Assembly: GCA_965228125.1 (NCBI GenBank)
Contig: OZ245791.1
Coordinates: 682,001-746,000 of the forward strand
Length of the DNA: 64,000 nucleotides
Direction of reading: 5' to 3'
Origin: GWF2-38-69 sp965228125
Lineage (GTDB): Bacteria > Verrucomicrobiota > Lentisphaeria > Victivallales > GWF2-38-69
Shown here piece by piece: positions 25,971-34,796 of this stretch (its first letter is position 1; every line of letters starts with the position of its first letter). The notes under the pieces were generated by a model, which saw only the letters and a program-made list of their open reading frames with translations, was not told the origin of the DNA and did not search any database. Both the position numbers and the translations under genes were made by a program.

Positions 25971-26501
25971 ATGAAGAAAATGCTATTATTGCTAACAGCA
26001 ATCCTGTTTGGATGCGCTATTGCAGCGTCAGCACAGGAAATCACTAGTGAAACTTCCAAACCTGACTCCACGGCAATTCAAAAACAGCCGATTCCAGCTC
26101 AACAAACTACCCAAACTCCGGCGAACACTGGTGTGTGGGATTTTTTCCAGATCGGATTCTGGTTTGGAGTCCCATCGGAAACTGAGACGACAGACGTTTG
26201 CGGCATAAAGTTAGGCATTCCATCCTGCGGCGGCTCGGCTCATGTTTACGGTCTTGAAACTTCAGTATGCGCCAGCGGCACAGATTATGTAAAAGGGGTA
26301 CAGTCTTCACTTCTCGTAGATGTCAGCAAGGAAGTAACAGGTTTGCAAGGCGGAGTGATTAATTACTGCGAAACAGTTCATGGTCTCCAACTTGGCGTAT
26401 TGAATATGGCAAAGAACGAAGCATTCCAATTTGGCATAATTAATTATATTGAAGACTCGCCCCTGCCATATCTTCCAATATGTAATATCCATTTTAAATA
26501 A
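25971..26501 (+). CDS. GxQxGxxN-repeat exported surface protein (short paralog)
   Basis: This 176-residue protein has a signal peptide ending ASAQ and a Pro/Thr/Gln-rich linker. The C-terminal part has about four imperfect repeats of about 20 residues, for example GLQGGVINY, GLQLGVLNM and FQFGIINY. The pattern fits the LA_2272-type surface-repeat proteins, probably a beta-solenoid. It lies 21 bases before a longer paralog and shares the same closing motif (NYI-x-D-xx-x-P-x-L-P). It has fewer repeats than its neighbour, so repeat number has changed. Function is unknown; surface display is inferred. Confidence 0.7.
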   Translation: MKKMLLLLTAILFGCAIAASAQEITSETSKPDSTAIQKQPIPAQQTTQTPANTGVWDFFQIGFWFGVPSETETTDVCGIKLGIPSCGGSAHVYGLETSVCASGTDYVKGVQSSLLVDVSKEVTGLQGGVINYCETVHGLQLGVLNMAKNEAFQFGIINYIEDSPLPYLPICNIHFK

Positions 26502-26522
26502 AAAATAAGGAACTTTCATTAA

Positions 26523-27263
26523 ATGAAAAAAACTATTCTGTTTTTGGCCTTTATTTTTGCCTTCTCAATCATTTCTTTCGCTGATGAAGTTAATGCACCT
26601 GCAGCAGAAACGCCGGCTCAAACTGCAGATCAATCTATTGAACCGGCACAACAACTCCCTCCCCTGGACAAATGGTCATGTTTCCAATTAGGTTTCTGGT
26701 TTGATCAGCCTTCTTCAACGGCTAATTCGAATGTTTATGGTTTGAAAACAGGCTGGCCTATCAGCTCAGGAAACGGGCGCGTCAATGGTGCCGAAATATC
26801 TTGGTTGGCCTCTGGGACTGCCTATATTCAAGGGGTTCAAGGTTGTTGGATTTACACAGGAAATAAAGAATTGCAGGGACTCCAGGCGTCTTTTATCTGC
26901 AATATCAATCAAGATATGCTCAGAGGTTTGCAAGCAGGCTTAGTTAACGTGGCAGGAAACCTGCAGGGGTTTCAACCTGGCGGTGTCAACGTATCTAAAG
27001 ATATGATGGGGATACAGGCGGCAGCCTTGACCAATGTAGCTACAGGAAAAGTTACAGGAACGCAGCTTGGATTCTTCAATTACTCACAAGAACTCAATGG
27101 ATTCCAAGCCAGTGCTTTTAACTACTCAGCAGGCAAGTCTAATGGATTCCAGCTTGGTTTTGTAAATATCAGCAATACAGGCGGTGGTTTTCAGTTTGGC
27201 GTAGCAAACTATATTAAAGATGCATGGATTCCTTTTCTTCCATTCTTTAATTTCTCTTTCTAG
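26523..27263 (+). CDS. GxQxGxxN-repeat exported surface protein (long paralog)
   Basis: This 246-residue protein has a signal peptide (MKKTILFLAFIFAFSIISFA), an Ala/Pro/Gln linker and about seven repeats of the form GxQxGxxN: GLQAGLVNV, GFQPGGVNV, GTQLGFFNY, GFQASAFNY, GFQLGFVNI, FQFGVANY. The spacing is about 20 residues. This periodicity suggests a beta-helix or short beta-strand stack. It belongs with LA_2272-type surface repeats. It ends PFLPFFNFSF, with an aromatic C-terminus like that of outer-membrane proteins. It is the second gene of the pair, and a terminator follows. Confidence 0.72.
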   Translation: MKKTILFLAFIFAFSIISFADEVNAPAAETPAQTADQSIEPAQQLPPLDKWSCFQLGFWFDQPSSTANSNVYGLKTGWPISSGNGRVNGAEISWLASGTAYIQGVQGCWIYTGNKELQGLQASFICNINQDMLRGLQAGLVNVAGNLQGFQPGGVNVSKDMMGIQAAALTNVATGKVTGTQLGFFNYSQELNGFQASAFNYSAGKSNGFQLGFVNISNTGGGFQFGVANYIKDAWIPFLPFFNFSF

Positions 27264-27294
27264 CCTGCCATAGTTACTGTTTTGTGTGAAATCG

Positions 27295-27330
27295 TGAGCC
27301 TCTTGAAAAAAAGAGGCTCATTACTTTTAC
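27295..27330 (+). terminator. Probable terminator after the repeat-protein pair
   Basis: TGAGCCTCTT (27295-27304) and AAGAGGCTCA (27311-27320) form a perfect 10-base stem with a GAAAAA loop. The following tract TTACTTTT is only moderately U-rich. It separates the plus-strand pair from the convergent S51 peptidase gene. Confidence 0.65.
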
Positions 27331-27342
27331 ATCCTAACCCTT

Positions 27343-27969
27343 TTATAGTATTATCTCTTCACCAGTCCCGATGAGTCTAACTTCTTCGCCTCTTATTAAC
27401 AAGGCCTGTTCATCATTCAGTACGCGCAGCAAATACCGCAAGTTTTTAGACTTCTCCTTTAAAAATTCTAGATTCCCGGGCGTAGAATGAGCATTGATTA
27501 AAAAGGGCACAAGGCTCATAGCATTCCAATCAATAACACCGCACTCGTCAACACCGCCAAACCAAGTAGCCATGATAATAGATGGGCAAGCGATATACGA
27601 ACCTGCACTTACCCCCCAGTAAATCAACCCGTTTTCTATCTCTTCTTTTACTATTTTCTCGAAACCTGTCTCGCGAACTGTCTTTAACAAGTAAAAGGTA
27701 TTCCCGCCCTCAACATAAAGCACGTTGCTATATTTTAATGCTTCCCGTAGTTCCAGATAAGACTTGCCTGCTATATCAAATTCAGTATAAGATAAACCAA
27801 GCCCCTTCATTTTCTGTTTGGTAAGTTTGACATAGCTGGCATCATCAACCTTCTTTGAAGCCGTAGTAACGTATAAAATATTTACTTTATCCGAAGACAT
27901 TGGCAAAATAAGTTTTACATTATCAACTGTAATAAACTGATTGCTAGAGGCAAGAATTAAGGTTTTCAT
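27343..27969 (-). CDS. Peptidase S51 family protein (PepE / cyanophycinase-like)
   Basis: This 208-residue protein has the class I glutamine-amidotransferase-like fold of peptidase family S51. The nucleophile motif GVSAGS lies near residue 118 (YWGVSAGSYIACPSI). YVEGGNTFYLL precedes it, as in PepE. Family members cleave Asp-X dipeptides or related beta-peptides; the real substrate is not shown. The family includes a catalytic histidine, for which INAHSTPGN is a candidate. It lies 27 bases after mutL on the same strand and is probably the last gene of that long run. Confidence 0.8.
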   Translation of the reverse strand: MKTLILASSNQFITVDNVKLILPMSSDKVNILYVTTASKKVDDASYVKLTKQKMKGLGLSYTEFDIAGKSYLELREALKYSNVLYVEGGNTFYLLKTVRETGFEKIVKEEIENGLIYWGVSAGSYIACPSIIMATWFGGVDECGVIDWNAMSLVPFLINAHSTPGNLEFLKEKSKNLRYLLRVLNDEQALLIRGEEVRLIGTGEEIIL

Positions 27970-27996
27970 AATATTAAAAAAATTTTACGGCTCTAA

Positions 27997-29787
27997 TCAC
28001 AGAGTCCTTCCGAACCTTTTTTCGAGTTCTTTCATAGATATGTTTATGATGGTTGGCCGTCCATGCGGGCAATTAAAAGGCAGGTCACATTTCGACAAAT
28101 CGGAAACTAGTTTTATCGCTTCACACATTGAAAGTTCATCATTAGCTTTTACAGCTAGGTGACAAGCGGCCTTAGCAATTGCAGTTTCATCGACCCTGCT
28201 GCCTGTGGTGTTTTGCTCTATCAGGGAATTCAGCAGGTTTGAAATCAGTCCTGAAATATTTTCTGTTTTTATAGCAGCCGGTACAGAGTGTATCATCACT
28301 GTATTTTCGCTAAAAAAATCGATTCCAAAGCCTATATTGCTGAAAGCCTCTGTATATCTTTTCAGAAGTTGGAGTTCGATTCGGGATAAATCCAATGTTA
28401 CCGGAATCAGAAGTTCCTGCTGAAGTTTTGATTTTGAAAAATCCTTTAATAAGCGTTCAAAAATTATCCTTTCATGCGCCGCATGTTGGTCTATTATGAC
28501 AAGTCCGATATCTGACAGTGCCAGAATATAAGTCCTGTTTAAAATGTCTACTACTTTCAAATAACCGCAGCCAGGAAGAGCCAGAGATGCATTTTTGCCG
28601 AAATTACTTTGAATATTGTTTCCGTCAGAAATGTTAGTTGACTGCCTCTCTGTATTAATAAAGTCGCTTGAGGAATTATCCTGATAAACAGGCAATACAG
28701 GTTCCTCTGCTTGCTCTCTAATCGCATATTCAACTTTTGACGAATCAAATATAGCGCTAATCGGCACTTTGGATATAGAAACAGACGGCAAAGGTGCAAT
28801 AGATGGATAGAGTACCTTCTTTATGGCTTTGGTTACGATTTCATAAACAAATTTTTCATGTTTGAATCTGACTTCGTGTTTGGCAGGATGTACATTCACA
28901 TCAACGTCCGCTGCAGGAAGCCTTAAAAAAATAGTAACAGACGGAAATACCCCCTGCATAATCAAAGAACCGTAGGCTTCTCTCACTGATGAATAAAGCA
29001 AAAGCGATCGAATCGGCCTGCCATTTACAAAAAAGCGTTGTTCTCTTCTTGAGTTTCTGGTAACAGAGGGTTTGGAAACATAACCTGATATTTCATAATT
29101 ATTTTCTTCATCTCTGAAATAAAGAGAATTATCAGCAATTTCCTTCCCCAAAAGTAAAGAGAGCCTGGGAAGTAAACTACTGTCAGCAGAGGAAGAAAAC
29201 AAAATCTTTCCGTTCGACTTCAGTTCAAAAGATATTTCACTATGCGCCAAAGCAAGAAGAAGAACCGTTTCAAATATGTGCTTCTCTTCGGTAATTTCTC
29301 CTTTCAAAAACTTTTTTCTGGCAGGAACATTATAGAAAAGGTCAGAAACAGTTATCTCCGTCCCACAGGCACAACCGACAGGAGATTCGGAAAAAAATTT
29401 GCCGCCATTAATTATTACTTCAATACCTTCAAGAACATTATGCCTTCTTGTTCTGAGCTTTACCTTTGAAACAGAAGCAATGCTTGGCAGGGCCTCTCCT
29501 CTGAATCCCATAGTCGAAATATTAAAAATATCGCTTTCTTCCCTTATTTTGCTAGTGGCATGAGGTTCGAAACACAAAAGGGCATCGTCAGCATCCATTC
29601 CAGATCCATTGTCAAGGATAGAAATGGATTTCATTCCTGACCTTTCTATTGATATTCGCAAGGAAGTAGCGCCAGCATCAATGGCGTTTTCTATTAATTC
29701 TTTAACTACCGAAGAAGGCCTTTCAACAACTTCACCGGCGGCAATTTTGTTGAATACATTCTCTGAAAGAAGGCTTATAAATCCCAT
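27997..29787 (-). CDS. mutL: DNA mismatch repair protein MutL
   Basis: MutL couples MutS mismatch recognition to strand removal. This 596-residue protein has the N-terminal GHKL ATPase motifs: IAAGEVVERPSSVVKELIENAIDAG, seen in parts at residues 15-40, DNGSGM and GFRGEALPSI. The C-terminal part has DQHAAHERIIFE, which fits the DQHA(x)2E(x)4E endonuclease motif, and CPHGRP near the end. It is therefore of the nicking type, expected in species without MutH. It sits downstream of lpxD, an unusual neighbour for mutL. No mutS is in the window. Confidence 0.95.
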   Translation of the reverse strand: MGFISLLSENVFNKIAAGEVVERPSSVVKELIENAIDAGATSLRISIERSGMKSISILDNGSGMDADDALLCFEPHATSKIREESDIFNISTMGFRGEALPSIASVSKVKLRTRRHNVLEGIEVIINGGKFFSESPVGCACGTEITVSDLFYNVPARKKFLKGEITEEKHIFETVLLLALAHSEISFELKSNGKILFSSSADSSLLPRLSLLLGKEIADNSLYFRDEENNYEISGYVSKPSVTRNSRREQRFFVNGRPIRSLLLYSSVREAYGSLIMQGVFPSVTIFLRLPAADVDVNVHPAKHEVRFKHEKFVYEIVTKAIKKVLYPSIAPLPSVSISKVPISAIFDSSKVEYAIREQAEEPVLPVYQDNSSSDFINTERQSTNISDGNNIQSNFGKNASLALPGCGYLKVVDILNRTYILALSDIGLVIIDQHAAHERIIFERLLKDFSKSKLQQELLIPVTLDLSRIELQLLKRYTEAFSNIGFGIDFFSENTVMIHSVPAAIKTENISGLISNLLNSLIEQNTTGSRVDETAIAKAACHLAVKANDELSMCEAIKLVSDLSKCDLPFNCPHGRPTIINISMKELEKRFGRTL

Positions 29788-29833
29788 AACTCAACAAGAT
29801 AGGTTTTAAAGGCAAAGTGTGTATATCTAAAAA

Positions 29834-30889
29834 CTACTTCCCTAGTTTGGAAAGTTCGTCTTGTAAATTTCTAATAGTCTCTTCAAGATTAGATACTCTG
29901 TCCTTAAGTTTCTTGACGACATCAGGCAACATACGCCTCTTCATAAAATCCCTTGCTGGTTCAGCTGTAGTTCCCATAACCGCTATTCCGGCAGGAACAT
30001 CATGAGTTACACCAGCCTGTCCGCCAACCTTAGCACCGTCCCCTACCTTAAGGCCGTGGCTGATGCCGGCTTGTCCGGCTACTATTACGCCCTGCCCTAA
30101 TTTTGAGCTTCCCGCAACGCCGCACTGAGCTATAAGCAAAGAAAACTCGCCTATCACAACATTGTGGGCCACCTGTACCAAATTGTCCATTTTAACGCCC
30201 GTTTTAATCCACGTTTTTCCAAATCTGGCCCTGTCTATTGTACAGTTAGCACCGATTTCAACATCGTCTTCAATTTTTACGATACCTACCTGCGGAATTT
30301 TAACTATGCCAAACGGCCCTGCTTCGTATCCAAATCCATCACTTCCAATACAGACTCCAGGATGGATTATCACATTGTTCCCAATCTGTATTCGCTCTCT
30401 TATTACACAATTTGGATATATGAAACAATTCTTACCTATGATTGTTTGTTCTCCGATATAGCACCCTGACAATATTTTAGTATTCTCCCCCAAAACAACT
30501 TCCTTTTCAATAACAACATAAGGCCCGATATGGCAGGAAATAGGAACAGTTACCCCTTCAGCAATAATAGCCGTAGGATGGATCCCCTGCTTATATTCCG
30601 GAGGAGGGGGCGCAAAAAATTTAACCACTTTGATGAAAGTAATATTAGGATTTTCACAATGAATATAAGTTTTACCTTCAGGCAAGTGCTCCATATAGCC
30701 TTTAGGCACAAGAATAACCTTGGCTTTGCTCTTCTCCAGCATATCTTTGAACTTCTCAGCCGCCAAAAAAGACGCTTCTTCTTCTTTAGCATCAGTAAGA
30801 GAATTGAATCCTGATATAACAAAATCACCATTGCCTGTGAATTCGGCATTTAACATTTTTGCAAGCTCTGAAACTGTGATGGTCTTCAT
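29834..30889 (-). CDS. lpxD: UDP-3-O-acylglucosamine N-acyltransferase LpxD
   Basis: LpxD adds the N-linked hydroxyacyl chain to UDP-3-O-acylglucosamine in lipid A synthesis. This 351-residue protein has the LpxD N-terminal domain, then many hexapeptide repeats of the left-handed beta-helix (IGPYVVI, IGKNCFIYPN, IGNNVIIHPG). The catalytic histidine is in VAHNVVIGE. The run of GxxxGGQAG and the C-terminal coiled segment (LEETIRNLQDEL) are typical. A GGGAG ribosome site precedes the ATG. It follows skp/ompH by 12 bases, the order seen in many diderms. It is direct evidence that the organism makes lipid A. Confidence 0.95.
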   Translation of the reverse strand: MKTITVSELAKMLNAEFTGNGDFVISGFNSLTDAKEEEASFLAAEKFKDMLEKSKAKVILVPKGYMEHLPEGKTYIHCENPNITFIKVVKFFAPPPPEYKQGIHPTAIIAEGVTVPISCHIGPYVVIEKEVVLGENTKILSGCYIGEQTIIGKNCFIYPNCVIRERIQIGNNVIIHPGVCIGSDGFGYEAGPFGIVKIPQVGIVKIEDDVEIGANCTIDRARFGKTWIKTGVKMDNLVQVAHNVVIGEFSLLIAQCGVAGSSKLGQGVIVAGQAGISHGLKVGDGAKVGGQAGVTHDVPAGIAVMGTTAEPARDFMKRRMLPDVVKKLKDRVSNLEETIRNLQDELSKLGK

Positions 30890-30901
30890 GTTAATCTCCC
30901 T

Positions 30902-31528
30902 TTAATTATTAGAATTAACTTCCTGTAACGCGGCAGATGTAGCTTCATTTCCAAGATTGAGCTCCTTAATAATCTGGTTTGTCATATCCATACTCGGATC
31001 AAAATAAACCACCGCCGGAATATTGTTTTGAGTATTTCCTGAGCAATCCAGAACCAAACTATACCCTTCTCTTTTAGTCCTGCTCTGAATAACTTTCTTT
31101 ATTTCATCTATCAGGCCTTTCCTGGTTTTCTCATACTCTTCGACAAGAAAACGCCTCTTTTGCTGGTTATATTGCTGAATTTCTACGTCTTTGGCCTGGA
31201 GTTCTCTATACTTATCGAGAGATTCGATTCTTTTGCTCTCGCGCTCCGCATCGCTCAGGGCTATATTCTGAGATGCATCTCTTAGCTCTATATAGGTAAG
31301 TTGTATCTTTTCTCTGGCATCATTTAGAGAGTTTATATACTCCCTAAATACATCTGTTTGTTTCTTCATCTTTGCATCTTCTATCTTGGTCTTATAATAC
31401 TCGGTAAAGACCTTCTCCATATCTATAACAGCAATTTTTAACTCTGCAGCATTGGATATTGCAGGACCTTCAATCCAAGTAATAAAACCAAACAGAACAC
31501 AAAGGAAAAGCGATTTTTGAAATTTCAT
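30902..31528 (-). CDS. OmpH/Skp-family periplasmic chaperone
   Basis: Skp/OmpH holds unfolded outer-membrane proteins in the periplasm. This protein of about 208 residues has a signal peptide (MKFQKSLFLCVLFGFITW) ending before AAELKIAVIDMEKVF, the family's start. A long charged coiled-coil follows (residues 40-150). The C-terminal strand part ILSLVLD-like SLVLDCSGN and VVYFDPSMDMT is typical. The start at 31528 is chosen for the signal peptide and falls 19 bases after the msbA stop; the upstream in-frame ATG would overlap msbA. lpxD follows. Confidence 0.85.
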   Translation of the reverse strand: MKFQKSLFLCVLFGFITWIEGPAISNAAELKIAVIDMEKVFTEYYKTKIEDAKMKKQTDVFREYINSLNDAREKIQLTYIELRDASQNIALSDAERESKRIESLDKYRELQAKDVEIQQYNQQKRRFLVEEYEKTRKGLIDEIKKVIQSRTKREGYSLVLDCSGNTQNNIPAVVYFDPSMDMTNQIIKELNLGNEATSAALQEVNSNN

Positions 31529-31547
31529 TTTTATCCGCCTATAAGTT

Positions 31548-33476
31548 TTAGTTCTTAGAGAATTGGATTTCATGGAAGTATTTATATCTGCCATCAGGCT
31601 TGGCCACTAATTCATCATGTGAACCTGATTCAACAATTCTACCTTTTTCCAAAACCAAAATTGTGTCAGCGTTCTTTATGGTGCTTAGCCTATGGGCTAT
31701 TGCAAAAACCGTTCTGTTTGACATCAGATTCACTAGTGCGTCCTGAACAAGTTTTTCTGTCACAGTATCCAAAGCGCTTGTAGCTTCGTCCAAAATCAAG
31801 ATCGGGGGATTCTTTAGTATCGCTCTGGCTATAGCAATTCTCTGTTTTTCTCCGCCGCTTAACTTAAATCCTTTCTCGCCTACTACTGTGTCATAACCAT
31901 CGGCATGATTTCCACCGATAATAAAGCCGTGAGCATTAGCTTTTTTAGCTGCACTAATAATATCTTCTCTTGGTGTTTGAGGGTTTCCATAAGCAATGTT
32001 ATTAGCAATGGTATCATTAAACAGAATTGTGTTCTGAGTAACTATTCCTATCAAGTCCCTTATGTCGCTTATTTTAAGATCCCTAATATCAGTTCCGTCA
32101 ACGGTAACCTTACCCGAAGAAATGTCATAAAATCTTGCTATCAGATTTGCTATGGTAGTCTTTCCTGAACCTGTTTCTCCAACCACCGCAACCATCTTAC
32201 CCTTACCCAGCGAGAAGTTGACATTATCTAAAATATGCCTTCCTTCATCATAAAAAAACGAGACATCTTCAAACTTTACCTCATTCTGGAATTCCTTAAT
32301 CCTTTTGGGGTTAAGAATTTCCTTTATTTTGGTGTTGGTATCTATCAGGTCGAAATATCTATCGGCCGCCGCCATGCACTTCTGGATATTTGAGTTGACT
32401 TTAGCCAAGGCTCTTAACGGCTGATACGCAAGAAGCGCAGGCACAATAAGGATAATTATGTCGCTCAGTAAAAGATTGCTCATATAACTATACACAAAAA
32501 ATGCCGCCACGGCAGTAACCCCCAAAAACTCAGTCAAAGGAGCCATTAATAGTTCAGCCTTCATTGCTTTAATAAGAGATCTCAAATACGTGTGATTAAC
32601 TTTCTTGAAGTTATCAAGCTCGAACTTTTCAGTATGATATGCTTTTACTAATATTATCCCGGTGAATACCTCATGCATTCTGGACATAACTTCAGCAATT
32701 TTTTGAAAAGCCTTTTTATACACTTTTCTAACTTTCTTGCCTACAAGAACTATAGGCAACATAATCCCACATCCACCTAACGCCATAATTACCAAAAGAG
32801 CCACGTTATTGTTTGTAAGGCTCACAAAGATAATAAAACCTACACAACTAAGAATCTGAAAAGGACAGCTGGTTAAGTCACTGATACTATTTGACACAGC
32901 CGACTGAATCTGGCCTGTGTCTTCGACGCATCTGCTTATAAGTTGGCCCACATCTGCTTTACCGTAGAATACCAATGATTGGTCAAGAAGTTTGGTAAAA
33001 ACTTCATTCCTCATATCTGCCACGACTTTTGTTCCAACCCATCGCATACAATAGTTGTTCACATAATCTGCCAGATTTTTACAAAACCATACCAACATAA
33101 ATGACCCCACAAAGAGACATAGACCGAAAAATGTCATACGCCCATGGGCATCCTGAGTTTTTATCCCAAACTTGGCAGCAATAGCTAAAACTGAATCCAA
33201 TTGAGCAGCAGTCCCTTTAAGGTTCTGATTAACAGCATCAGTAGGTTTCTGCAGAGAATCAGCTGCCTTCTCAGGTGCGACAGTAGAATGAATACCAACT
33301 ACTTGCGGAGCTTTTTCGAAAGGCTGAATAAACCCTTTTAGCCAGAAAAAACTCGCTCCGAAAAACCCCCCTGTCATTATACCGGCGATAATTCCTATAG
33401 TCAGGATCAAAGTATACGGCTTCGCATAGCCCAGCAATCTGTAATAGGACTGGACTTTCATATGGCCTGTGTTCAT
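31548..33476 (-). CDS. msbA: MsbA-like ABC lipid flippase / exporter
   Basis: This 642-residue half-transporter has a six-helix membrane domain and an ATPase domain. Walker A is GETGSGKT (433-440), the signature is LSGGEKQRIAIARA, and Walker B is ILILDEATSALD. The gene context (lpxD, skp) supports an MsbA role in flipping the lipid A core, but another lipid or peptide substrate is possible. An insert of about 60 residues (52-112) lies between helices 1 and 2 and would form a periplasmic loop absent from E. coli MsbA. AAGGA precedes the ATG. Confidence 0.85.
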   Translation of the reverse strand: MNTGHMKVQSYYRLLGYAKPYTLILTIGIIAGIMTGGFFGASFFWLKGFIQPFEKAPQVVGIHSTVAPEKAADSLQKPTDAVNQNLKGTAAQLDSVLAIAAKFGIKTQDAHGRMTFFGLCLFVGSFMLVWFCKNLADYVNNYCMRWVGTKVVADMRNEVFTKLLDQSLVFYGKADVGQLISRCVEDTGQIQSAVSNSISDLTSCPFQILSCVGFIIFVSLTNNNVALLVIMALGGCGIMLPIVLVGKKVRKVYKKAFQKIAEVMSRMHEVFTGIILVKAYHTEKFELDNFKKVNHTYLRSLIKAMKAELLMAPLTEFLGVTAVAAFFVYSYMSNLLLSDIIILIVPALLAYQPLRALAKVNSNIQKCMAAADRYFDLIDTNTKIKEILNPKRIKEFQNEVKFEDVSFFYDEGRHILDNVNFSLGKGKMVAVVGETGSGKTTIANLIARFYDISSGKVTVDGTDIRDLKISDIRDLIGIVTQNTILFNDTIANNIAYGNPQTPREDIISAAKKANAHGFIIGGNHADGYDTVVGEKGFKLSGGEKQRIAIARAILKNPPILILDEATSALDTVTEKLVQDALVNLMSNRTVFAIAHRLSTIKNADTILVLEKGRIVESGSHDELVAKPDGRYKYFHEIQFSKN

Positions 33477-33492
33477 TTATTTCCTTAGGTTC

Positions 33493-34620
33493 TTAAGAGA
33501 GGATTCTCTCTATTGTCGAAACAATGTATTTTCTTTGTTCAGTAGTAGATTCAGGATATATAGGAATAGCTATAATGCTATCTGCAATTCTCTCACTTAC
33601 AGGAAAATCGCCTTTCTTGCCGCCTAAATACTTAAAACACTCCTGAATATGAAGCGGAACCGGATAGTAAACGTCAGTACCAATTTCTGCTTTTACAAGC
33701 CCTTCTTTTAACGCATCGCGTTTACCACCTTTAACTAAAATACAAAATTGGTTGTAAATATGCCTTGTGGCTTTCTCCACATTAACAGGAGGGACTATTT
33801 TGTCAGCAACCTTTGACTGAGCAAAAAGTTTACGGTATTCATCTGCGTTACTCTGTCTGGCTGCACTCCATGAATCTAAATATTTAAGTTTAATCTGTAG
33901 AACAGCCGCCTGGAGAGCATCGAGCCTGAAATTGCCGCCTATATAGTTGTACATATATTTGTTCTGGGGACTTGCACCATGATTACGAAAACTCTTTAAC
34001 AACTCATACTTTTCTTTGCTATTAGTTGTTACTACTCCGCCGTCGCCAAAACCTCCAAGGTTTTTACTAGGGAAAAACGAGAAGCATCCATAATCGCCAA
34101 AAACCCCTGCCCGCTTGTTCATATATTCTGAACCTATCGCCTGTGCTCCGTCTTCAATCACAATCAGATTATGCTTTTTAGCTATCGCCATTATCTTATC
34201 CATTGCTGCCATCTGTCCATAGAGGTGCACGGGAATTATAGCTTTGGTTTTTTTTGTTATTTTAGCTTCAATCAGATCAGGATTGATATTGAAATCGTCT
34301 TCATTAATGTCAACAAAAACCGGTGTAGCCCCCACTCTTGCTATAGCTCCAACCGTAGCAAAAAAGCTAAATGGCGTAGTTATAACTTCGTCTCCAGCTC
34401 CAATTCCTTCTACCATCAATGAGACCAGTAATGCATCTGAACCTGAAGTAACGCCTACGGCATATTGACACTGACAATATTCCGCAATACTTTTTTCAAA
34501 ATCGTCAACTTTTTTACCTAAAATAAAATATTGCGCATCACAAACGTCCTCAATAGCTTTCATTATTTCTTCTTTCATCGGCTTAAACTGAGCTTTGAGG
34601 TCTAAAAGTGGAACTTGCAT
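33493..34620 (-). CDS. DegT/DnrJ/EryC1/StrS-family sugar aminotransferase
   Basis: This 375-residue PLP enzyme aminates a nucleotide-linked keto-sugar or a related substrate used in surface polysaccharides. The PLP lysine lies in FFPSKNLGGFGDGG, and the conserved VIEDGAQAIGSEYMNKRAG sits upstream of it. VTSGSDALLVSLMV near residue 58 binds the cofactor phosphate. Length is typical. AAGGAGA precedes the ATG. It lies directly before msbA-like, skp and lpxD, so its product may feed the LPS pathway. The substrate cannot be set by eye. Confidence 0.88.
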   Translation of the reverse strand: MQVPLLDLKAQFKPMKEEIMKAIEDVCDAQYFILGKKVDDFEKSIAEYCQCQYAVGVTSGSDALLVSLMVEGIGAGDEVITTPFSFFATVGAIARVGATPVFVDINEDDFNINPDLIEAKITKKTKAIIPVHLYGQMAAMDKIMAIAKKHNLIVIEDGAQAIGSEYMNKRAGVFGDYGCFSFFPSKNLGGFGDGGVVTTNSKEKYELLKSFRNHGASPQNKYMYNYIGGNFRLDALQAAVLQIKLKYLDSWSAARQSNADEYRKLFAQSKVADKIVPPVNVEKATRHIYNQFCILVKGGKRDALKEGLVKAEIGTDVYYPVPLHIQECFKYLGGKKGDFPVSERIADSIIAIPIYPESTTEQRKYIVSTIERILS

Positions 34621-34796
34621 GAGGAATCTCCTTTAATAAAGATTTTAAGAGACAAATATTAGTCGATATTATACCTTTATATCATATAATATTTGATTCA
34701 ATCTTCAATGACTGTTCTTCAATTAAATGGACAGATAAAGTCTTAATTGAGCTTTTGTTTTGTTAGTATTTTTCAGTTAAGAAACAAGATCAAAAC

